A stretch of 64,000 nucleotides of DNA from Candidatus Thiodiazotropha sp. (ex Epidulcina cf. delphinae). GTDB lineage: Bacteria > Pseudomonadota > Gammaproteobacteria > Chromatiales > Chromatiaceae. Both the position numbers and the translations under genes were made by a program. The notes under the pieces were generated by a model. The model saw nothing but the letters and a program-made list of their open reading frames with translations. It made no database searches and was not told the origin of the DNA. The stretch is from assembly GCA_025656455.1 (NCBI GenBank), contig JAHXHS010000004.1:99675-163674 (forward strand), in the 5' to 3' direction. This document shows positions 24,510 through 33,591 of the stretch, piece after piece (position 1 is the stretch's first letter; each line of letters opens with the position of its first letter).

Positions 24510-25760
24510 ATGGCTGACGAGACGACTAACTCTGAAGATAGGGTGGAAAATCAACCGAAGGTGGAAACAGCCACAGTAAAAAAGAAGGCGGCTGGGAAGA
24601 AGCGGGTGGCAAAGAAAAAAGCAGCCGCTAAGAAACGGGTTACAACCAAGAAAAAAGCCGTTGCCAAGAAGAAAACCCCAGCAAAGAAGGCGGTCGCCGA
24701 TAAGGTAACCGGTACAGAGGGGGCTGCAGCGGTTGCGACTGTGGCGGACTTGACGCCGCCTGATGCTCCGCGGCAGGGAGCCAAACCTGACGAACCAGAA
24801 GCAGCCAAGTCAGAACCCAAGGCGGCGGCGCCGACAACGGTTGCCGTTGCGAGTGCGATGTCATCCAAGTCCCAGCCTGTCGAAACCAAACCAGCCTCAA
24901 CATCTGAACAGACTGCCTCTTCAGATGTCATCATTCAGGCTCAGATTAAAAAAGATAACCCCCCGGAGGAACCGTCGATGTCAACCGATTCAAAAAGTGC
25001 GGGTGGCTTTTGGTTAAAAGTCATCTTTTGGCTTGTCATCATCATTCTTGGTTTTATGTATATCCGATCACTGGCAAAGAATCCGTCCACTGAATCCGCG
25101 GCTTCCACAGCGGAAGTGCAGCATGAAGAGACGGCTTCATTGAGCGATCCAGGATCGGAGGAGCGTGGCTATACAGACGAGACCACTGTCTTGTCCCTAT
25201 CCGATACGGATAGCGACAGTGAGCCGGCTGTCACGGAGAGTGCGACCTCACAACAGGATCAGGCCTCCGCCACCGGTGACCCGGAGGTATCCCGTGGCTT
25301 GGTTTCCGGTTTGAGCGTCAGTCAGGGGAAACCGACCCTCCAGGCCATTCCGAGTGAGCCGGCTACTGCCGATGAAGCGAGCGAGGCAGCAGCGGAGAGC
25401 AAAACAACTGAATCCGCGACGGCACAGGAGGGGGTGGCGCCCCCATCCACGCAGGCCTATTACGGCGGTTCATCGGCGGGATCCGTTGCTCAAACACAGG
25501 GGGATCAGGCGCCACAGACCATGCGTGAGTTGCATGCGGAATCCGTGAGCAAGATACTTAAGGAGTTTGACGATCTCCGTGATGCAGCGAAGGCGGAAAT
25601 GGAGGCCATGCGCAATCTGATGCAGGCTGAACGAGAGCTGCAGGAAGCCATGGTTCCCCCCCGGCCTCCTGTCTATCAACGCCCTTGGCGTGGACCGGCC
25701 TACCATCCATATGGCGCTTATCCGCCGGCAAGAGGCTACTCACCCTATGCCAGGCCTTGA
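24510..25760 (+). CDS. Membrane-anchored protein with histone H1-like Lys/Ala-rich N-terminus
   Basis: 416 residues in clear zones: an acidic opening (1-17), a Lys/Ala-rich repeat region (about 25-75; repeated AKKK, AAKKR, KKKT units as in AlgP or eukaryotic H1 tails), a Pro/Ala/Ser linker, one membrane helix at about 168-190 (FWLKVIFWLVIIILGFMYI), a Ser/Thr/acidic linker, a short coiled coil (about 345-385, ELHAESVSKILKEFDDLRDA) and a Pro/Tyr/Gly tail ending YSPYARP. With Lys-rich end inside, it might tie nucleic acid to the membrane; that is inference. No known family for the whole protein. Confidence 0.7.
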   Translation: MADETTNSEDRVENQPKVETATVKKKAAGKKRVAKKKAAAKKRVTTKKKAVAKKKTPAKKAVADKVTGTEGAAAVATVADLTPPDAPRQGAKPDEPEAAKSEPKAAAPTTVAVASAMSSKSQPVETKPASTSEQTASSDVIIQAQIKKDNPPEEPSMSTDSKSAGGFWLKVIFWLVIIILGFMYIRSLAKNPSTESAASTAEVQHEETASLSDPGSEERGYTDETTVLSLSDTDSDSEPAVTESATSQQDQASATGDPEVSRGLVSGLSVSQGKPTLQAIPSEPATADEASEAAAESKTTESATAQEGVAPPSTQAYYGGSSAGSVAQTQGDQAPQTMRELHAESVSKILKEFDDLRDAAKAEMEAMRNLMQAERELQEAMVPPRPPVYQRPWRGPAYHPYGAYPPARGYSPYARP

Positions 25761-25807
25761 GACTGGGGCGGATAGAAAGTAGAGCGTATCAAGCGAATTC
25801 AAGGTGA

Positions 25808-26136
25808 ATTGGTCCGCAAATGAACGCGAATAAACGCAAATTAATTCAATCTAGTATAGGACACTATACTAGGTAAACCACCGCCTCAGGCGGTGAGAGA
25901 CAAAGAGGCTCTGCCGTGCCAGGGTGCAATGGGTTGACAGGTTCAGGCAGGGAGGTTGAAACTGGCCCCTTGTTGAGAGCCTAAGATGAAAAGAAACTCT
26001 CGCAAAGTCCGCAAAGTACCCTCGGGCCATGTCTTGTTGGCGCACTTTGCGAGCTTGGCGAGAGAAATTGTGCTTTCCCGGCTAGTTGAGGAAAACAAGG
26101 ATTCAAGGCGTAGGGTGCGGCCCAGCCGCACCGTGC
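25808..26136. repeat. Intergenic cluster of short inverted repeats
   Basis: The 413-base gap 25761-26173 holds no convincing gene. It holds: GCAAATGAACGCGAATAAACGCAAATT (25816 onward, a degenerate GCAAAT repeat); a perfect 9-bp palindrome CTAGTATAG/CTATACTAG with 4-base loop (25851-25872); a CACCGCC/GGCGGTG hairpin (about 25880); CTCTCGCAAAGTCCGCAAAG (25998 onward) pairing at 18 of 21 positions with 26043-26063; and GCGTAGGGTGCGGCCCAGCC at 26108, the module also found at 11449. Confidence 0.65.
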
Positions 26137-26173
26137 TAAGGGCTGGCAGCGTTCATTCACAGCCAACCAATTT

Positions 26174-26674
26174 TTACTCGAGATGCGCCAAGGCCGGATC
26201 ATAGTCCGGCTCTTGAACAATCTCCGGTACAAGCTGTGTGTAGAGCACGTTGTTGCTTTCATCCAACACCACGACAGCTCGCGCGCAAATGCCAGCCAGC
26301 GGTCCATCGGTGATCAATACGCCATAATCCTTGGCAAAGTTGCGATTTCGCATCATCGAGAGGGGGATCACGTTTTCAACCCCCTCCGCGCTGCAGAAGC
26401 GGCCTTGCGCAAATGGCAGATCAGCAGATATGACCAGGGCAACAGCGTTGGATTTGTCAGCCATGGCCTGATTGAATTTGATGGTCGATGTTGCGCATAC
26501 CTCTGTATCCAGGCTGGGCAGGATGTTCAGTAGTTTCCTCTTGCCGGCATAGTCGCTGAGCGAGACGTCGGAGAGGTCTGCCGCTGTGAGTGAGAATGCC
26601 GGTGCAACGCTGCCCACTGTGGGGAGATCGCCATTGGTATTGATCGTGTTTCCTTCAAGGGTGATTGTCGACAT
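26174..26674 (-). CDS. tpx: Thiol peroxidase Tpx
   Basis: 166 residues, family length. Peroxidatic Cys60 in [15 protein letters not shown] and resolving Cys93 in [17 protein letters not shown], the atypical 2-Cys arrangement of Tpx; [13 protein letters not shown] opening. Lipid hydroperoxide peroxidase reduced by thioredoxin. AGGATAAAG before the start. Convergent with the histone-like gene. Confidence 0.95.
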   Translation of the reverse strand: MSTITLEGNTINTNGDLPTVGSVAPAFSLTAADLSDVSLSDYAGKRKLLNILPSLDTEVCATSTIKFNQAMADKSNAVALVISADLPFAQGRFCSAEGVENVIPLSMMRNRNFAKDYGVLITDGPLAGICARAVVVLDESNNVLYTQLVPEIVQEPDYDPALAHLE

Positions 26675-26751
26675 GATCTTTATCCTGATTGGGTTGTAGG
26701 TGGAGAAAAGTTATGTCCTGCTGCCAGTCTAATGCCCTATTCGGCCCTGAA

Positions 26752-27543
26752 TCACCCTTGGGTGATTTCCCTATGGATATCCGGACTCACCTTCTGCGTG
26801 ATCGATAGTATGGTTTGTTGCAATGGATCCGACATGTCACGGATATCACTGATGTTGATAATCTCTTCGAAGGAGGGAATGCCAGAGATTTCAGTATTTT
26901 GAATGATGATCTCATCCGATGGCAGCATGGTTGAGACAGGGCATGAGATCAATATCACCGAGAGTTCTCCCAAACCCTCCAGACGTGTAGTTTCCAGGCG
27001 AAAACGCAGTCCTTCAAGGAGACTCACCAAGCCGGGTCTGTTCTCGAGCACGAGTTCCAGTGTCAGGCACTGTAGCAGGGCATGGGACAACTCATCCCTG
27101 ACCTGATTGCGATTGCCATTCAACAGATCGAGGAGTTTTTTAGGCTGCATGTCGGGGTAGGAGAGCACCCATTTCAAAGGCGAAGTCACCGTGAGATGGG
27201 CGGATTTGCTATCCAGGGTGGCGGTGTAAGGGTACTCGATCGGCGTCAGGGCTGGGGTTGCCGCAAATACATCCAGCGGTGAAGAGATCTCCGTGTTCAA
27301 CGAGAAAGGTTTTTGTCCCGCGATGGACTGAAATCTGCTTTTAAGGTCCCGGAACGCCTTTTCAGCCCCTTTCAGCGGTGTCTTGGATCCGCCACGGATG
27401 TGCTCTCCCAATATCGACAGCGGTGAGAACAGGGGGCCAAGCGTCGACAGATAGGCCTTCAGGTCGGTTTCGATCCGTTCCGAGATCGACCTTGTGAGTT
27501 TGCGTAGTTCAAGAAGTCTTGGAATATCGAATGTGTCACTCAT
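26752..27543 (-). CDS. Protein of unknown function, soluble
   Basis: 263 residues from ATG 27543 (MSDTFDIPRLLELRKL); four extra codons upstream (MGRQ) are possible. No signal peptide or membrane helix. N-terminal helical part with RSISERIETDLKAYLSTLGPLFSPLSILGEHI, then a mixed domain with EYPYTATLDSKSAHLTVTSPLKWVLSY and a C-terminal part rich in Ile/Glu (SDEIIIQNTEISGIPSFEEIINISDI). I do not recognise the family. Single gene, downstream of a family 1 element and convergent with nothing close; 77 bases before the tpx start on the same strand. Confidence 0.6.
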   Translation of the reverse strand: MSDTFDIPRLLELRKLTRSISERIETDLKAYLSTLGPLFSPLSILGEHIRGGSKTPLKGAEKAFRDLKSRFQSIAGQKPFSLNTEISSPLDVFAATPALTPIEYPYTATLDSKSAHLTVTSPLKWVLSYPDMQPKKLLDLLNGNRNQVRDELSHALLQCLTLELVLENRPGLVSLLEGLRFRLETTRLEGLGELSVILISCPVSTMLPSDEIIIQNTEISGIPSFEEIINISDIRDMSDPLQQTILSITQKVSPDIHREITQG

Positions 27544-27659
27544 CTGCCGGCCCACCCACTATATCTATTAAGCCAAATATATCATGCAGGTGTTGGTTTC
27601 GAACCCCGCCTGCCCAGTGAAAGCTGATTAAAGAAGAGGTTAGCATCAATGTGATTTAT

Positions 27660-27908
27660 TATTAACCCGGCAACTAAGTATGTCGTGTTCAGCCGTTGTG
27701 TGCCTGCCTACAGCAAGTTTTGATAACGCAGTCTGTAGGCAGGCACACAGCGGCCTGTCTTTTTATATCAATTGGTTAGGGGCTTCAAGCATGCGCTTGC
27801 TCGGCGTTGTGGCTCTTGACAAGGGAATCACCCTTGCCGGCGAGCCACGTCTTGATCAAGTGCATGCTTGAAGCCCTGAACACGACATACTTAGTTGCCG
27901 GGTTAATA
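27660..27908. repeat. Family 1 compound palindromic element, copy C (interior inverted)
   Basis: 249 bases. Arms 27660-27692 and 27876-27908 are perfectly complementary over 33 bases, with a third arm sequence (GGCAACTAAGTATGTCGTG in the variable part). The two internal hairpins occur in the reverse order to copies A and B: CCG(T/C)TGTGTGCCTGCC first, then GGCTTCAAGCATGCGCTTG/CAAGTGCATGCTTGAAGCC. Relative to copy A the second stem has matched changes (AATGCCC to CATGCGC). The short inner stem of copies A/B is missing. It lies in the gap 27544-28005 before the kinase gene. Confidence 0.92.
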
Positions 27909-28005
27909 ACTATATCACCATTTGCTACACTCTATCAGGGATGGCATAGACATGACATAAGAAATACGAGTGATAATCTTACAGTTGTAGGAGGGGGACG
28001 GACAA

Positions 28006-29781
28006 TTGGATATTCAGCAACCGATGCCTGAGTCGATCGGTAGATTCAGCCTCATTGAAGAGATCGGTGAGGGGGCCATGTCGATTGTCTACAAGGCATT
28101 CGATCCAGAAATCAATCGCACTCTGGCAATTAAACTGCTACGTGGGGAGTGTGCCGCAGACCCCGAATACCGTTACCGTTTTCTGCAGGAGGCGAAGGCC
28201 GCCGGGAAGCTGACGCATCCCAATATCGTCACCATCTTCGATGTCGGCGAAGCCGATCAGGGACCCTATATCGCGATGGAGTTTCTGGAGGGCCGGACAC
28301 TCGAGGAGATGATGGATTCCGACACCCAGATATCGACCCGGGAAGCCGTGGTGTACGGCATCCAGCTGGCTGAGGCATTGGACTACTCGCATGCCCGCGG
28401 TATCGTGCATCGAGATGTGAAACCGGGCAACATCATCTCCCCGGATGACGGGCATACCATACGCATCACCGATTTCGGCATTGCCCATGTGGATTCGCCC
28501 AACAAGGAACATCGCACCATGATGGGCGCGGTCCTGGGTACTCCCCAGTATATGTCTCCTGAGCAGGTCGAAGGTCAGCCGGTCGACGGGCGATCCGATC
28601 TCTTCTCCTTGGGTGTTATCCTCTATCAATTGATTACGGGCGAAAAACCGTTCGTTTCCGAGACCCTGACCTCCTTGTTGATGAAGATCGTGCAGGAAGA
28701 TCCGGTTCCCATCGATGCCAAGAAATCGGATATTCCGCAAAGCCTGCAAAAGATTATCGAGAGACTGCTCAGCAAGCGGCCTGAACAGCGCATTCAGACC
28801 GGCAAGGAACTGGCCACGGCATTGCGTAGCGTCGTGCATGAAATCGATGAAAAACAGCAGCATGTCAGCGAAGCCAAGATACTGCCGTTACGCATCAAGT
28901 GGACCGCGGTTATGGCGGTAGTGGTTTCCGTGGCGATGATCCTCGGTTCCTACCTGGTCTATCAGAAACAGGTGGACGCGATGATCGAGCTGGCCCTGGA
29001 TTCCGGTGGATCGTTGGCGGAGTTCATCGCCATTGAGAGCGCGGAAGCTGTTCTGGTACAGGATTGGGTCGCCGTGGAGACCTTCGTCTATGAGGTCAAA
29101 GAGCGACAACAGATCAGTTATCTGCGAATTCTCGATCACCGGAAGATCCTGCGCGCCAGCACCTCTCCCGATGAGGTGGGTAAAACCCTGGACAGCGCAG
29201 AACCCATGCGGATACTCAGGGAAGAGGAAGGGATCGTCATCTCCGAAAGGGAGTGGAACAACGAGATGGTCTTCGATTTCCAGGCTCCCCTGATGTTTCA
29301 GAATAAGAACATAGGCGGCATTCAACTCGGCCTGTCACAAACGCCGCTCATTGCCGCGGCGGACCTCACTTTCTATACCATGCTGGGACTGCTGGTGGCG
29401 GTGGTCCTCACGGTGGTCATCGTCGCCTATCTTCTGGCAGCCGGTATTACCGTGCCCATGAAAATACTCAGACGGGCCATCACCCATGTTCGTCATGGCA
29501 ACTATGGTTACCGGATCAAAGAGGAACGTAACGATGAGTTGGGCCTGTTATTCGTGGAATACAATAGTATGGCGGATTCGCTGCTGCAGCTAGAGGAGGA
29601 GGCACAGCAGGCGGTTCAGGAGGCGCCTCTGATGCCGGCGCCCGATGATGAGGCGACAGACATCACATCGACACAGGAGGTCACTCAACAGGCGGCTATG
29701 AAGGAAAGCGACCGGCAGACGCCGGAAGGAGAAATGGACGACGCTACCCGGATCATGCCGCCCAGAATGGATAAGCCGTGA
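28006..29781 (+). CDS. Transmembrane serine/threonine protein kinase with HAMP domain (PpkA-like)
   Basis: 591 residues. Hanks-type kinase at about 13-275: GEGAMSIVYK glycine loop, Lys43 (LAIK), HRDVKPGN with Asp137, DFG 156-158, GTPQYMSPEQ. Membrane helix at about 299-319, a periplasmic sensor of about 135 residues, second helix at 457-480, and a HAMP-like segment to about 533, so the signal may come back into the cytoplasm. The tail has DATDIT-like acidic Thr sites and DDATRIMPP, possible FHA-binding phosphosites. TTG start follows AGGAGGGGG; ATG 28024 is an alternative. Overlaps the next gene by 4 bases. It may serve the type VI system at 53-64 kb, which has a phosphatase and FHA gene but no kinase in view. 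Confidence 0.88.
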   Translation: MDIQQPMPESIGRFSLIEEIGEGAMSIVYKAFDPEINRTLAIKLLRGECAADPEYRYRFLQEAKAAGKLTHPNIVTIFDVGEADQGPYIAMEFLEGRTLEEMMDSDTQISTREAVVYGIQLAEALDYSHARGIVHRDVKPGNIISPDDGHTIRITDFGIAHVDSPNKEHRTMMGAVLGTPQYMSPEQVEGQPVDGRSDLFSLGVILYQLITGEKPFVSETLTSLLMKIVQEDPVPIDAKKSDIPQSLQKIIERLLSKRPEQRIQTGKELATALRSVVHEIDEKQQHVSEAKILPLRIKWTAVMAVVVSVAMILGSYLVYQKQVDAMIELALDSGGSLAEFIAIESAEAVLVQDWVAVETFVYEVKERQQISYLRILDHRKILRASTSPDEVGKTLDSAEPMRILREEEGIVISEREWNNEMVFDFQAPLMFQNKNIGGIQLGLSQTPLIAAADLTFYTMLGLLVAVVLTVVIVAYLLAAGITVPMKILRRAITHVRHGNYGYRIKEERNDELGLLFVEYNSMADSLLQLEEEAQQAVQEAPLMPAPDDEATDITSTQEVTQQAAMKESDRQTPEGEMDDATRIMPPRMDKP

Positions 29782-30770
29782 AAATCCGTATCGCGCTGAT
29801 ACTTTGCCTACTCCTAGGCACTGGCTGTTCCTCGCGTGGTTTCTACATGACGGAGGGGGATGCAGGTCCCAGTCAGGTCATTGCCAAAGATAACGAGTTC
29901 GTTGTACTGCGTGTCGGGAATGATGATGCGCGAACCCTGGCAAAACGCTTTTTCGGCGATGAAGCTCGCTATTGGGTAATCGAGGACGCCAATGATTCCC
30001 ATCCCGTCGAACCCGGAAACGTGATCATTATTCCACTGCGAGACTCAAATCCAACCGGCTTCGGTTATGAGGGGTATCAGACCGTTCCCATCCTCTGCTA
30101 CCACCGTTTCGGTAATCGGGGCGACCGATTGGAGGTTTCGTCAGAGCAGTTCAGAGAACAACTGAACTATCTCAAGGAGAACGACTACCGGGTAATCCCC
30201 CTTGCGGATCTGTTGGGGTTCCTCAAGGGAGAACGAGCCCTGCCAAAGCGATCTGTGGTGTTGACCATCGATGATGGCCATCGCTCTATCTACAGGGAGG
30301 CGTTTCCGATTCTCAAGGAGTTCGGGTATCCGGCAACCGTCTTTATCTACACCGATTATATGAACAACGGCGGTCTGAAGACAGATGAGATCGCTGCAAT
30401 GACTGAGAGCGGTTTGATCAGCATTCAGCCCCACTCAAAGAGCCATGGTAACCTGGCCGTTAGGCGGCATGGCGAAGACCACAAGCAATACCAGCGTAGG
30501 ATACGTCGGGAGGTAACGTTTCCGACAAAAAAGTTGGCCGGGCAACTCGGACAAAAGCCCCGTTTTTACGCCTATCCGTTTGGTGACGCCAACGATCAGG
30601 TTATTCAGGAATTGCAGGCCAACGGTTTGCTCCTGGGACTGACTGTCCAACCCCATGCCAACGCTGCCTTTTCCTACCCCTACCTGCTTCACAGAACCAT
30701 GATCTTCGGTGATCGGGATATGGATGTTTTCAAGTCCAGTCTGGTGACGTATAAGTCACGGAAAAAATAG
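29778..30770 (+). CDS. Polysaccharide deacetylase lipoprotein with LysM-like segment
   Basis: 330 residues. Lipobox LGTGC (Cys17). Residues about 40-87 look LysM-like (FVVLRVGNDDARTLAKRFF ... VEPGNVIIIPL). NodB/CE4 domain about 103-320: QTVPILCYHRF, VVLTIDDGHRS with Asp165/Asp166, and the metal-binding histidines His219/His223 (QPHSKSHGN), later RFYAYPFGD. Probably deacetylates a surface or cell-wall polysaccharide from the outer-membrane inner face. Coupled to the kinase gene (ATGA overlap). Confidence 0.87.
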   Translation: MKIRIALILCLLLGTGCSSRGFYMTEGDAGPSQVIAKDNEFVVLRVGNDDARTLAKRFFGDEARYWVIEDANDSHPVEPGNVIIIPLRDSNPTGFGYEGYQTVPILCYHRFGNRGDRLEVSSEQFREQLNYLKENDYRVIPLADLLGFLKGERALPKRSVVLTIDDGHRSIYREAFPILKEFGYPATVFIYTDYMNNGGLKTDEIAAMTESGLISIQPHSKSHGNLAVRRHGEDHKQYQRRIRREVTFPTKKLAGQLGQKPRFYAYPFGDANDQVIQELQANGLLLGLTVQPHANAAFSYPYLLHRTMIFGDRDMDVFKSSLVTYKSRKK

Positions 30771-30774
30771 AGTA

Positions 30775-31701
30775 ATGAAGGAACCGATACGCCTGTTATC
30801 CCTATTTGTGTGTGTTGTCATCATCCTTGTCGATTCAGGATGCGCCCATGACAAAAGGAGAGGTAGTGGAGCTTCCGGCGCCTATGCAGATCCCGCAATC
30901 TGGATCAGTACCGCTGAAGCACATGAACGGCAGGGTGATCTACAGCGAGCCTTGTTCGAATACCGAGTGGCCCGGTCGTTGGACAAACAGGATGCAGCGA
31001 TTGACAGGGCCATCAGTCGGCTTGAAAAGCACATAGCCGAAAAGACCCGACAGTTGATGAAGCTGGGCAAGAAGGCAGTGCGTCAGGGTAAGCTCAGCAG
31101 AGCCCGCCAGCGCTACCTTGAAACATTGAGTCTGGATCCGAACCATAAGGCCGCCCTGGCAGCATTGCGCAAACTCGATGAAAGGAGTTCTAAGCGCTCC
31201 ATGGAGAAAAAGGTCACGCTTTCACAACGGAACAGTAAGAGGAGGGGAAAGCGACAGAAAGGGAGTGCGCATGAATATGAAGAGGAGGCCTACACTTATT
31301 CACGCCAAGCCATCCTTCAAGCCGGTGACAGGCCCGCCAATATCCTAGCCTTCATTGAGGAACTCGAAAAACACGTTAAGAAATATCCGCGCGACCAGGA
31401 ATTGCGACGCCTGTTGTCAAAAACGCTCATGGGGCAAGCGGAAAAGAGCTATCGGGCAGGGAAATATAACGACACCCTGAACCATCTTGAAAGGGCGGAA
31501 AAAGCAGCAAGTGGTGATAAAACAAAAATCAATACGATCACCAAGACGCGCAAGGAGTTTGCAAAAGGGTTGTACATCAAGGGCGTGAGAAGCTCTCGTA
31601 AAGAACCGAAACAGGCCCTGATATACTGGGAACAGGCGCTCAAGTTTGATCCACAAGATAAAAGGACCCGCTTACGGATTCAGAATATGCAGACGATGTA
31701 G
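30775..31701 (+). CDS. TPR-like lipoprotein
   Basis: 308 residues. Signal peptide ending in lipobox DSGC (Cys23). Helical repeats resembling tetratricopeptide units: AEAHERQGDLQRALFEYRVAR, KLSRARQRYLETLSLDPNHKAAL, YRAGKYNDTLNHLERAEKA and KEPKQALIYWEQALKFDPQDKRTRL; a very basic stretch (KKVTLSQRNSKRRGKRQKG) in the middle. Follows the deacetylase by 4 bases, so the kinase, deacetylase and TPR genes form one operon. The final repeat closely resembles that of the LysM/TPR protein at 52.0-53.3 kb, another hint of a link with the type VI locus. Confidence 0.75.
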   Translation: MKEPIRLLSLFVCVVIILVDSGCAHDKRRGSGASGAYADPAIWISTAEAHERQGDLQRALFEYRVARSLDKQDAAIDRAISRLEKHIAEKTRQLMKLGKKAVRQGKLSRARQRYLETLSLDPNHKAALAALRKLDERSSKRSMEKKVTLSQRNSKRRGKRQKGSAHEYEEEAYTYSRQAILQAGDRPANILAFIEELEKHVKKYPRDQELRRLLSKTLMGQAEKSYRAGKYNDTLNHLERAEKAASGDKTKINTITKTRKEFAKGLYIKGVRSSRKEPKQALIYWEQALKFDPQDKRTRLRIQNMQTM

Positions 31702-31729
31702 CGCATACTTCCTATTCCAATCAGTATCT

Positions 31730-33145
31730 TTAAAATTGTCTTGAGGCTGAATAGACTAGCTCATCTGCTCTACCGGGATCCGTATTCCATGACGGCATGG
31801 TCTCAAACCAGCCATCATTATCTGGTGTGATATTAGTTTTTGTGGCGGTGATGGAAAAGGGAGACGTTTGTACATTCAGATCGTAGACGACTATATCTAT
31901 GGCATCCATGCCAGCGCTGAGGGCCAACCCATCAAGTTGCCAGGCGGCAAGTCTATTACCCGTAATATTCCATCTGGGAAATAAGTCAGCGACCTGGGTA
32001 TCTTGGTCAAGTAGCACAATGGAAGATGACCCCGGTTGCGCGGGATCGGTGTATTGACCAACCCAGATATCATAATCACCAAAAAGCGCTACGGAGTCCG
32101 ATAGATGACGATAGCTTGCAATAAAACTCCCATTGGGTGAAATCTTTGGATCAAAATCACCGGGGCCATTTGCCGTAGCCAGTGGCAGGTTCGAACCCGA
32201 TGTTCTTTCGGTAACATCGTGAAGCATCATCGTCGCAGTATCGATAGTTGCCGTATAGACGCGACTGAATTGAGGCGTGCCTGAACTGAATCGCTGGCGT
32301 TTGAATGTTATTCTGTTATCCACTCCCCAGAAAGGGTCGGCATCGATCTCATCGGCTGCAGGCGCATTTGATGCATAACTCACCCGAGTCGGATTTTCTC
32401 CGTCAATTTCCATAACATAGAGTTTCAACTGAAAACTGCCCGGATTATCACGGTCACTTACAAAAATGATATATTTACCGTCTGGTGATGGCTCAGGAGT
32501 GGCGTCAACCGAATCATTATTGCTGATCATACCGGTAGTGGCATCAATATCGGTTAGATATCTTGGCCTGGAGCCGTCAGTGTTCATTATGGCAATGGCG
32601 CTGCCCGGTAAATCGCCTTCGTTGAAAAGCGTGTCGTCATTTGTATCGTCAATATAGGTCTGATAAATCAGAAACGGCTCTTCTGTAGCAGTTGTCGGAG
32701 CGTAGACCAGATGGTTCTCTTCAAACCGCGTATTCGTGATCCGAACAGGGGATGTTCCGGTAGCGTTATTGGTAAAAACACCATATTCCACAAAAAGACC
32801 TGAATTGGGATCCGCAGGAGTCACATTGGCCAGGGCCGGCTGTGGATCGGCTCCATCTGTCATGTTGTCACCATCTGTATCGGAAAGCGTAGGATTGGTG
32901 TTAAACATATTCACCTCCTCTCCATCCCAAATACGATCATTGTCGGTATCGGCGCTATTCGGATCAGTGCCTAAACTCGCTTCCTGTTGGTTTGTCAAAC
33001 CGTCGTTGTCGCGATCATCGCTAAGCAAAGGAGTATCCGAGTCGTCAGAGCTACTGCCACCGCATGCGCCTAGAATAAGAACAAGCCCAATAGCCGTTGG
33101 CAGCCGAGGCTTTTTGGAAAATATCGAATAGATCATATTATACAT
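31730..33145 (-). CDS. Lipoprotein with thrombospondin type 3 repeats and TolB/PD40-like propeller
   Basis: 471 residues. Lipobox LGAC (Cys28) followed by a Ser/Asp-rich spacer. Calcium-type DxDxDG repeats at about 44-100 (DNDGLTNQQEASLGTDPNSA, DTDNDRIWDGEE, DTDGDNMTDGADPQ). The rest holds PD40/WD-like units (PEPSPDGKYIIFVSDRDNPGS, DPKISPNGSFIASYRH, DLFPRWNITGNRLAAWQ). Probably exported to the cell surface or outer membrane; ligand unknown. Lower GC than the housekeeping genes. Confidence 0.75.
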   Translation of the reverse strand: MYNMIYSIFSKKPRLPTAIGLVLILGACGGSSSDDSDTPLLSDDRDNDGLTNQQEASLGTDPNSADTDNDRIWDGEEVNMFNTNPTLSDTDGDNMTDGADPQPALANVTPADPNSGLFVEYGVFTNNATGTSPVRITNTRFEENHLVYAPTTATEEPFLIYQTYIDDTNDDTLFNEGDLPGSAIAIMNTDGSRPRYLTDIDATTGMISNNDSVDATPEPSPDGKYIIFVSDRDNPGSFQLKLYVMEIDGENPTRVSYASNAPAADEIDADPFWGVDNRITFKRQRFSSGTPQFSRVYTATIDTATMMLHDVTERTSGSNLPLATANGPGDFDPKISPNGSFIASYRHLSDSVALFGDYDIWVGQYTDPAQPGSSSIVLLDQDTQVADLFPRWNITGNRLAAWQLDGLALSAGMDAIDIVVYDLNVQTSPFSITATKTNITPDNDGWFETMPSWNTDPGRADELVYSASRQF

Positions 33146-33243
33146 TTAAAATACATTGTAATATACTGATAATTAATATATTATTAGTAGCTGATAATCG
33201 CTTTCTCCCATAAGGTAAAGGGATTGTTTCCAGCTAGAATGGC

Positions 33244-33591
33244 TCAGGGTATGATTGTAACTGATGATATTTCTGCGTAGCCATTCAGTTCACATCGACC
33301 TGTTACAAATACACGGACCCTATTCCTTGATGTGACTGCCTTGAGTAGCGTGTCGAACATTTGCCGTGACCCGGTAACACTGTAATCTTGATAAAACTTA
33401 CGCTTCTCTTTACAACCACTTGGATTCTCAGCGACATTGATTGCCACGATGAAGCGGCCATGAATAGAGGGTGTAAGTTCAGTCACTGAGCCATAATCCG
33501 TCCAGCCAGAGGAAGCGATGGCAATCATTGGCGAAAACATCAGAATTAAGGTTAGTAAAATGCAGCCGGCACAGCTCATATGTCTCTTCAT
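33244..33591 (-). CDS. Small secreted protein, unknown function
   Basis: 115 residues with a signal peptide (hydrophobic core about 10-26, AIASSG cleavage region). The mature part has two cysteines likely to pair (NPSGCKEKRKFYQ and TGRCELNGYAE), and a beta-rich composition (FIVAINVAEN, RVRVFVTGRC). No family recognised. In the accessory block with the two larger secreted proteins. Confidence 0.6.
   Translation of the reverse strand: MKRHMSCAGCILLTLILMFSPMIAIASSGWTDYGSVTELTPSIHGRFIVAINVAENPSGCKEKRKFYQDYSVTGSRQMFDTLLKAVTSRNRVRVFVTGRCELNGYAEISSVTIIP

Noticed and set aside
7377..27908. CRISPR-like interpretation of the repeated palindromes
   Set aside because: Copies are dispersed, 250-290 bases long, with no spacer array or cas genes.
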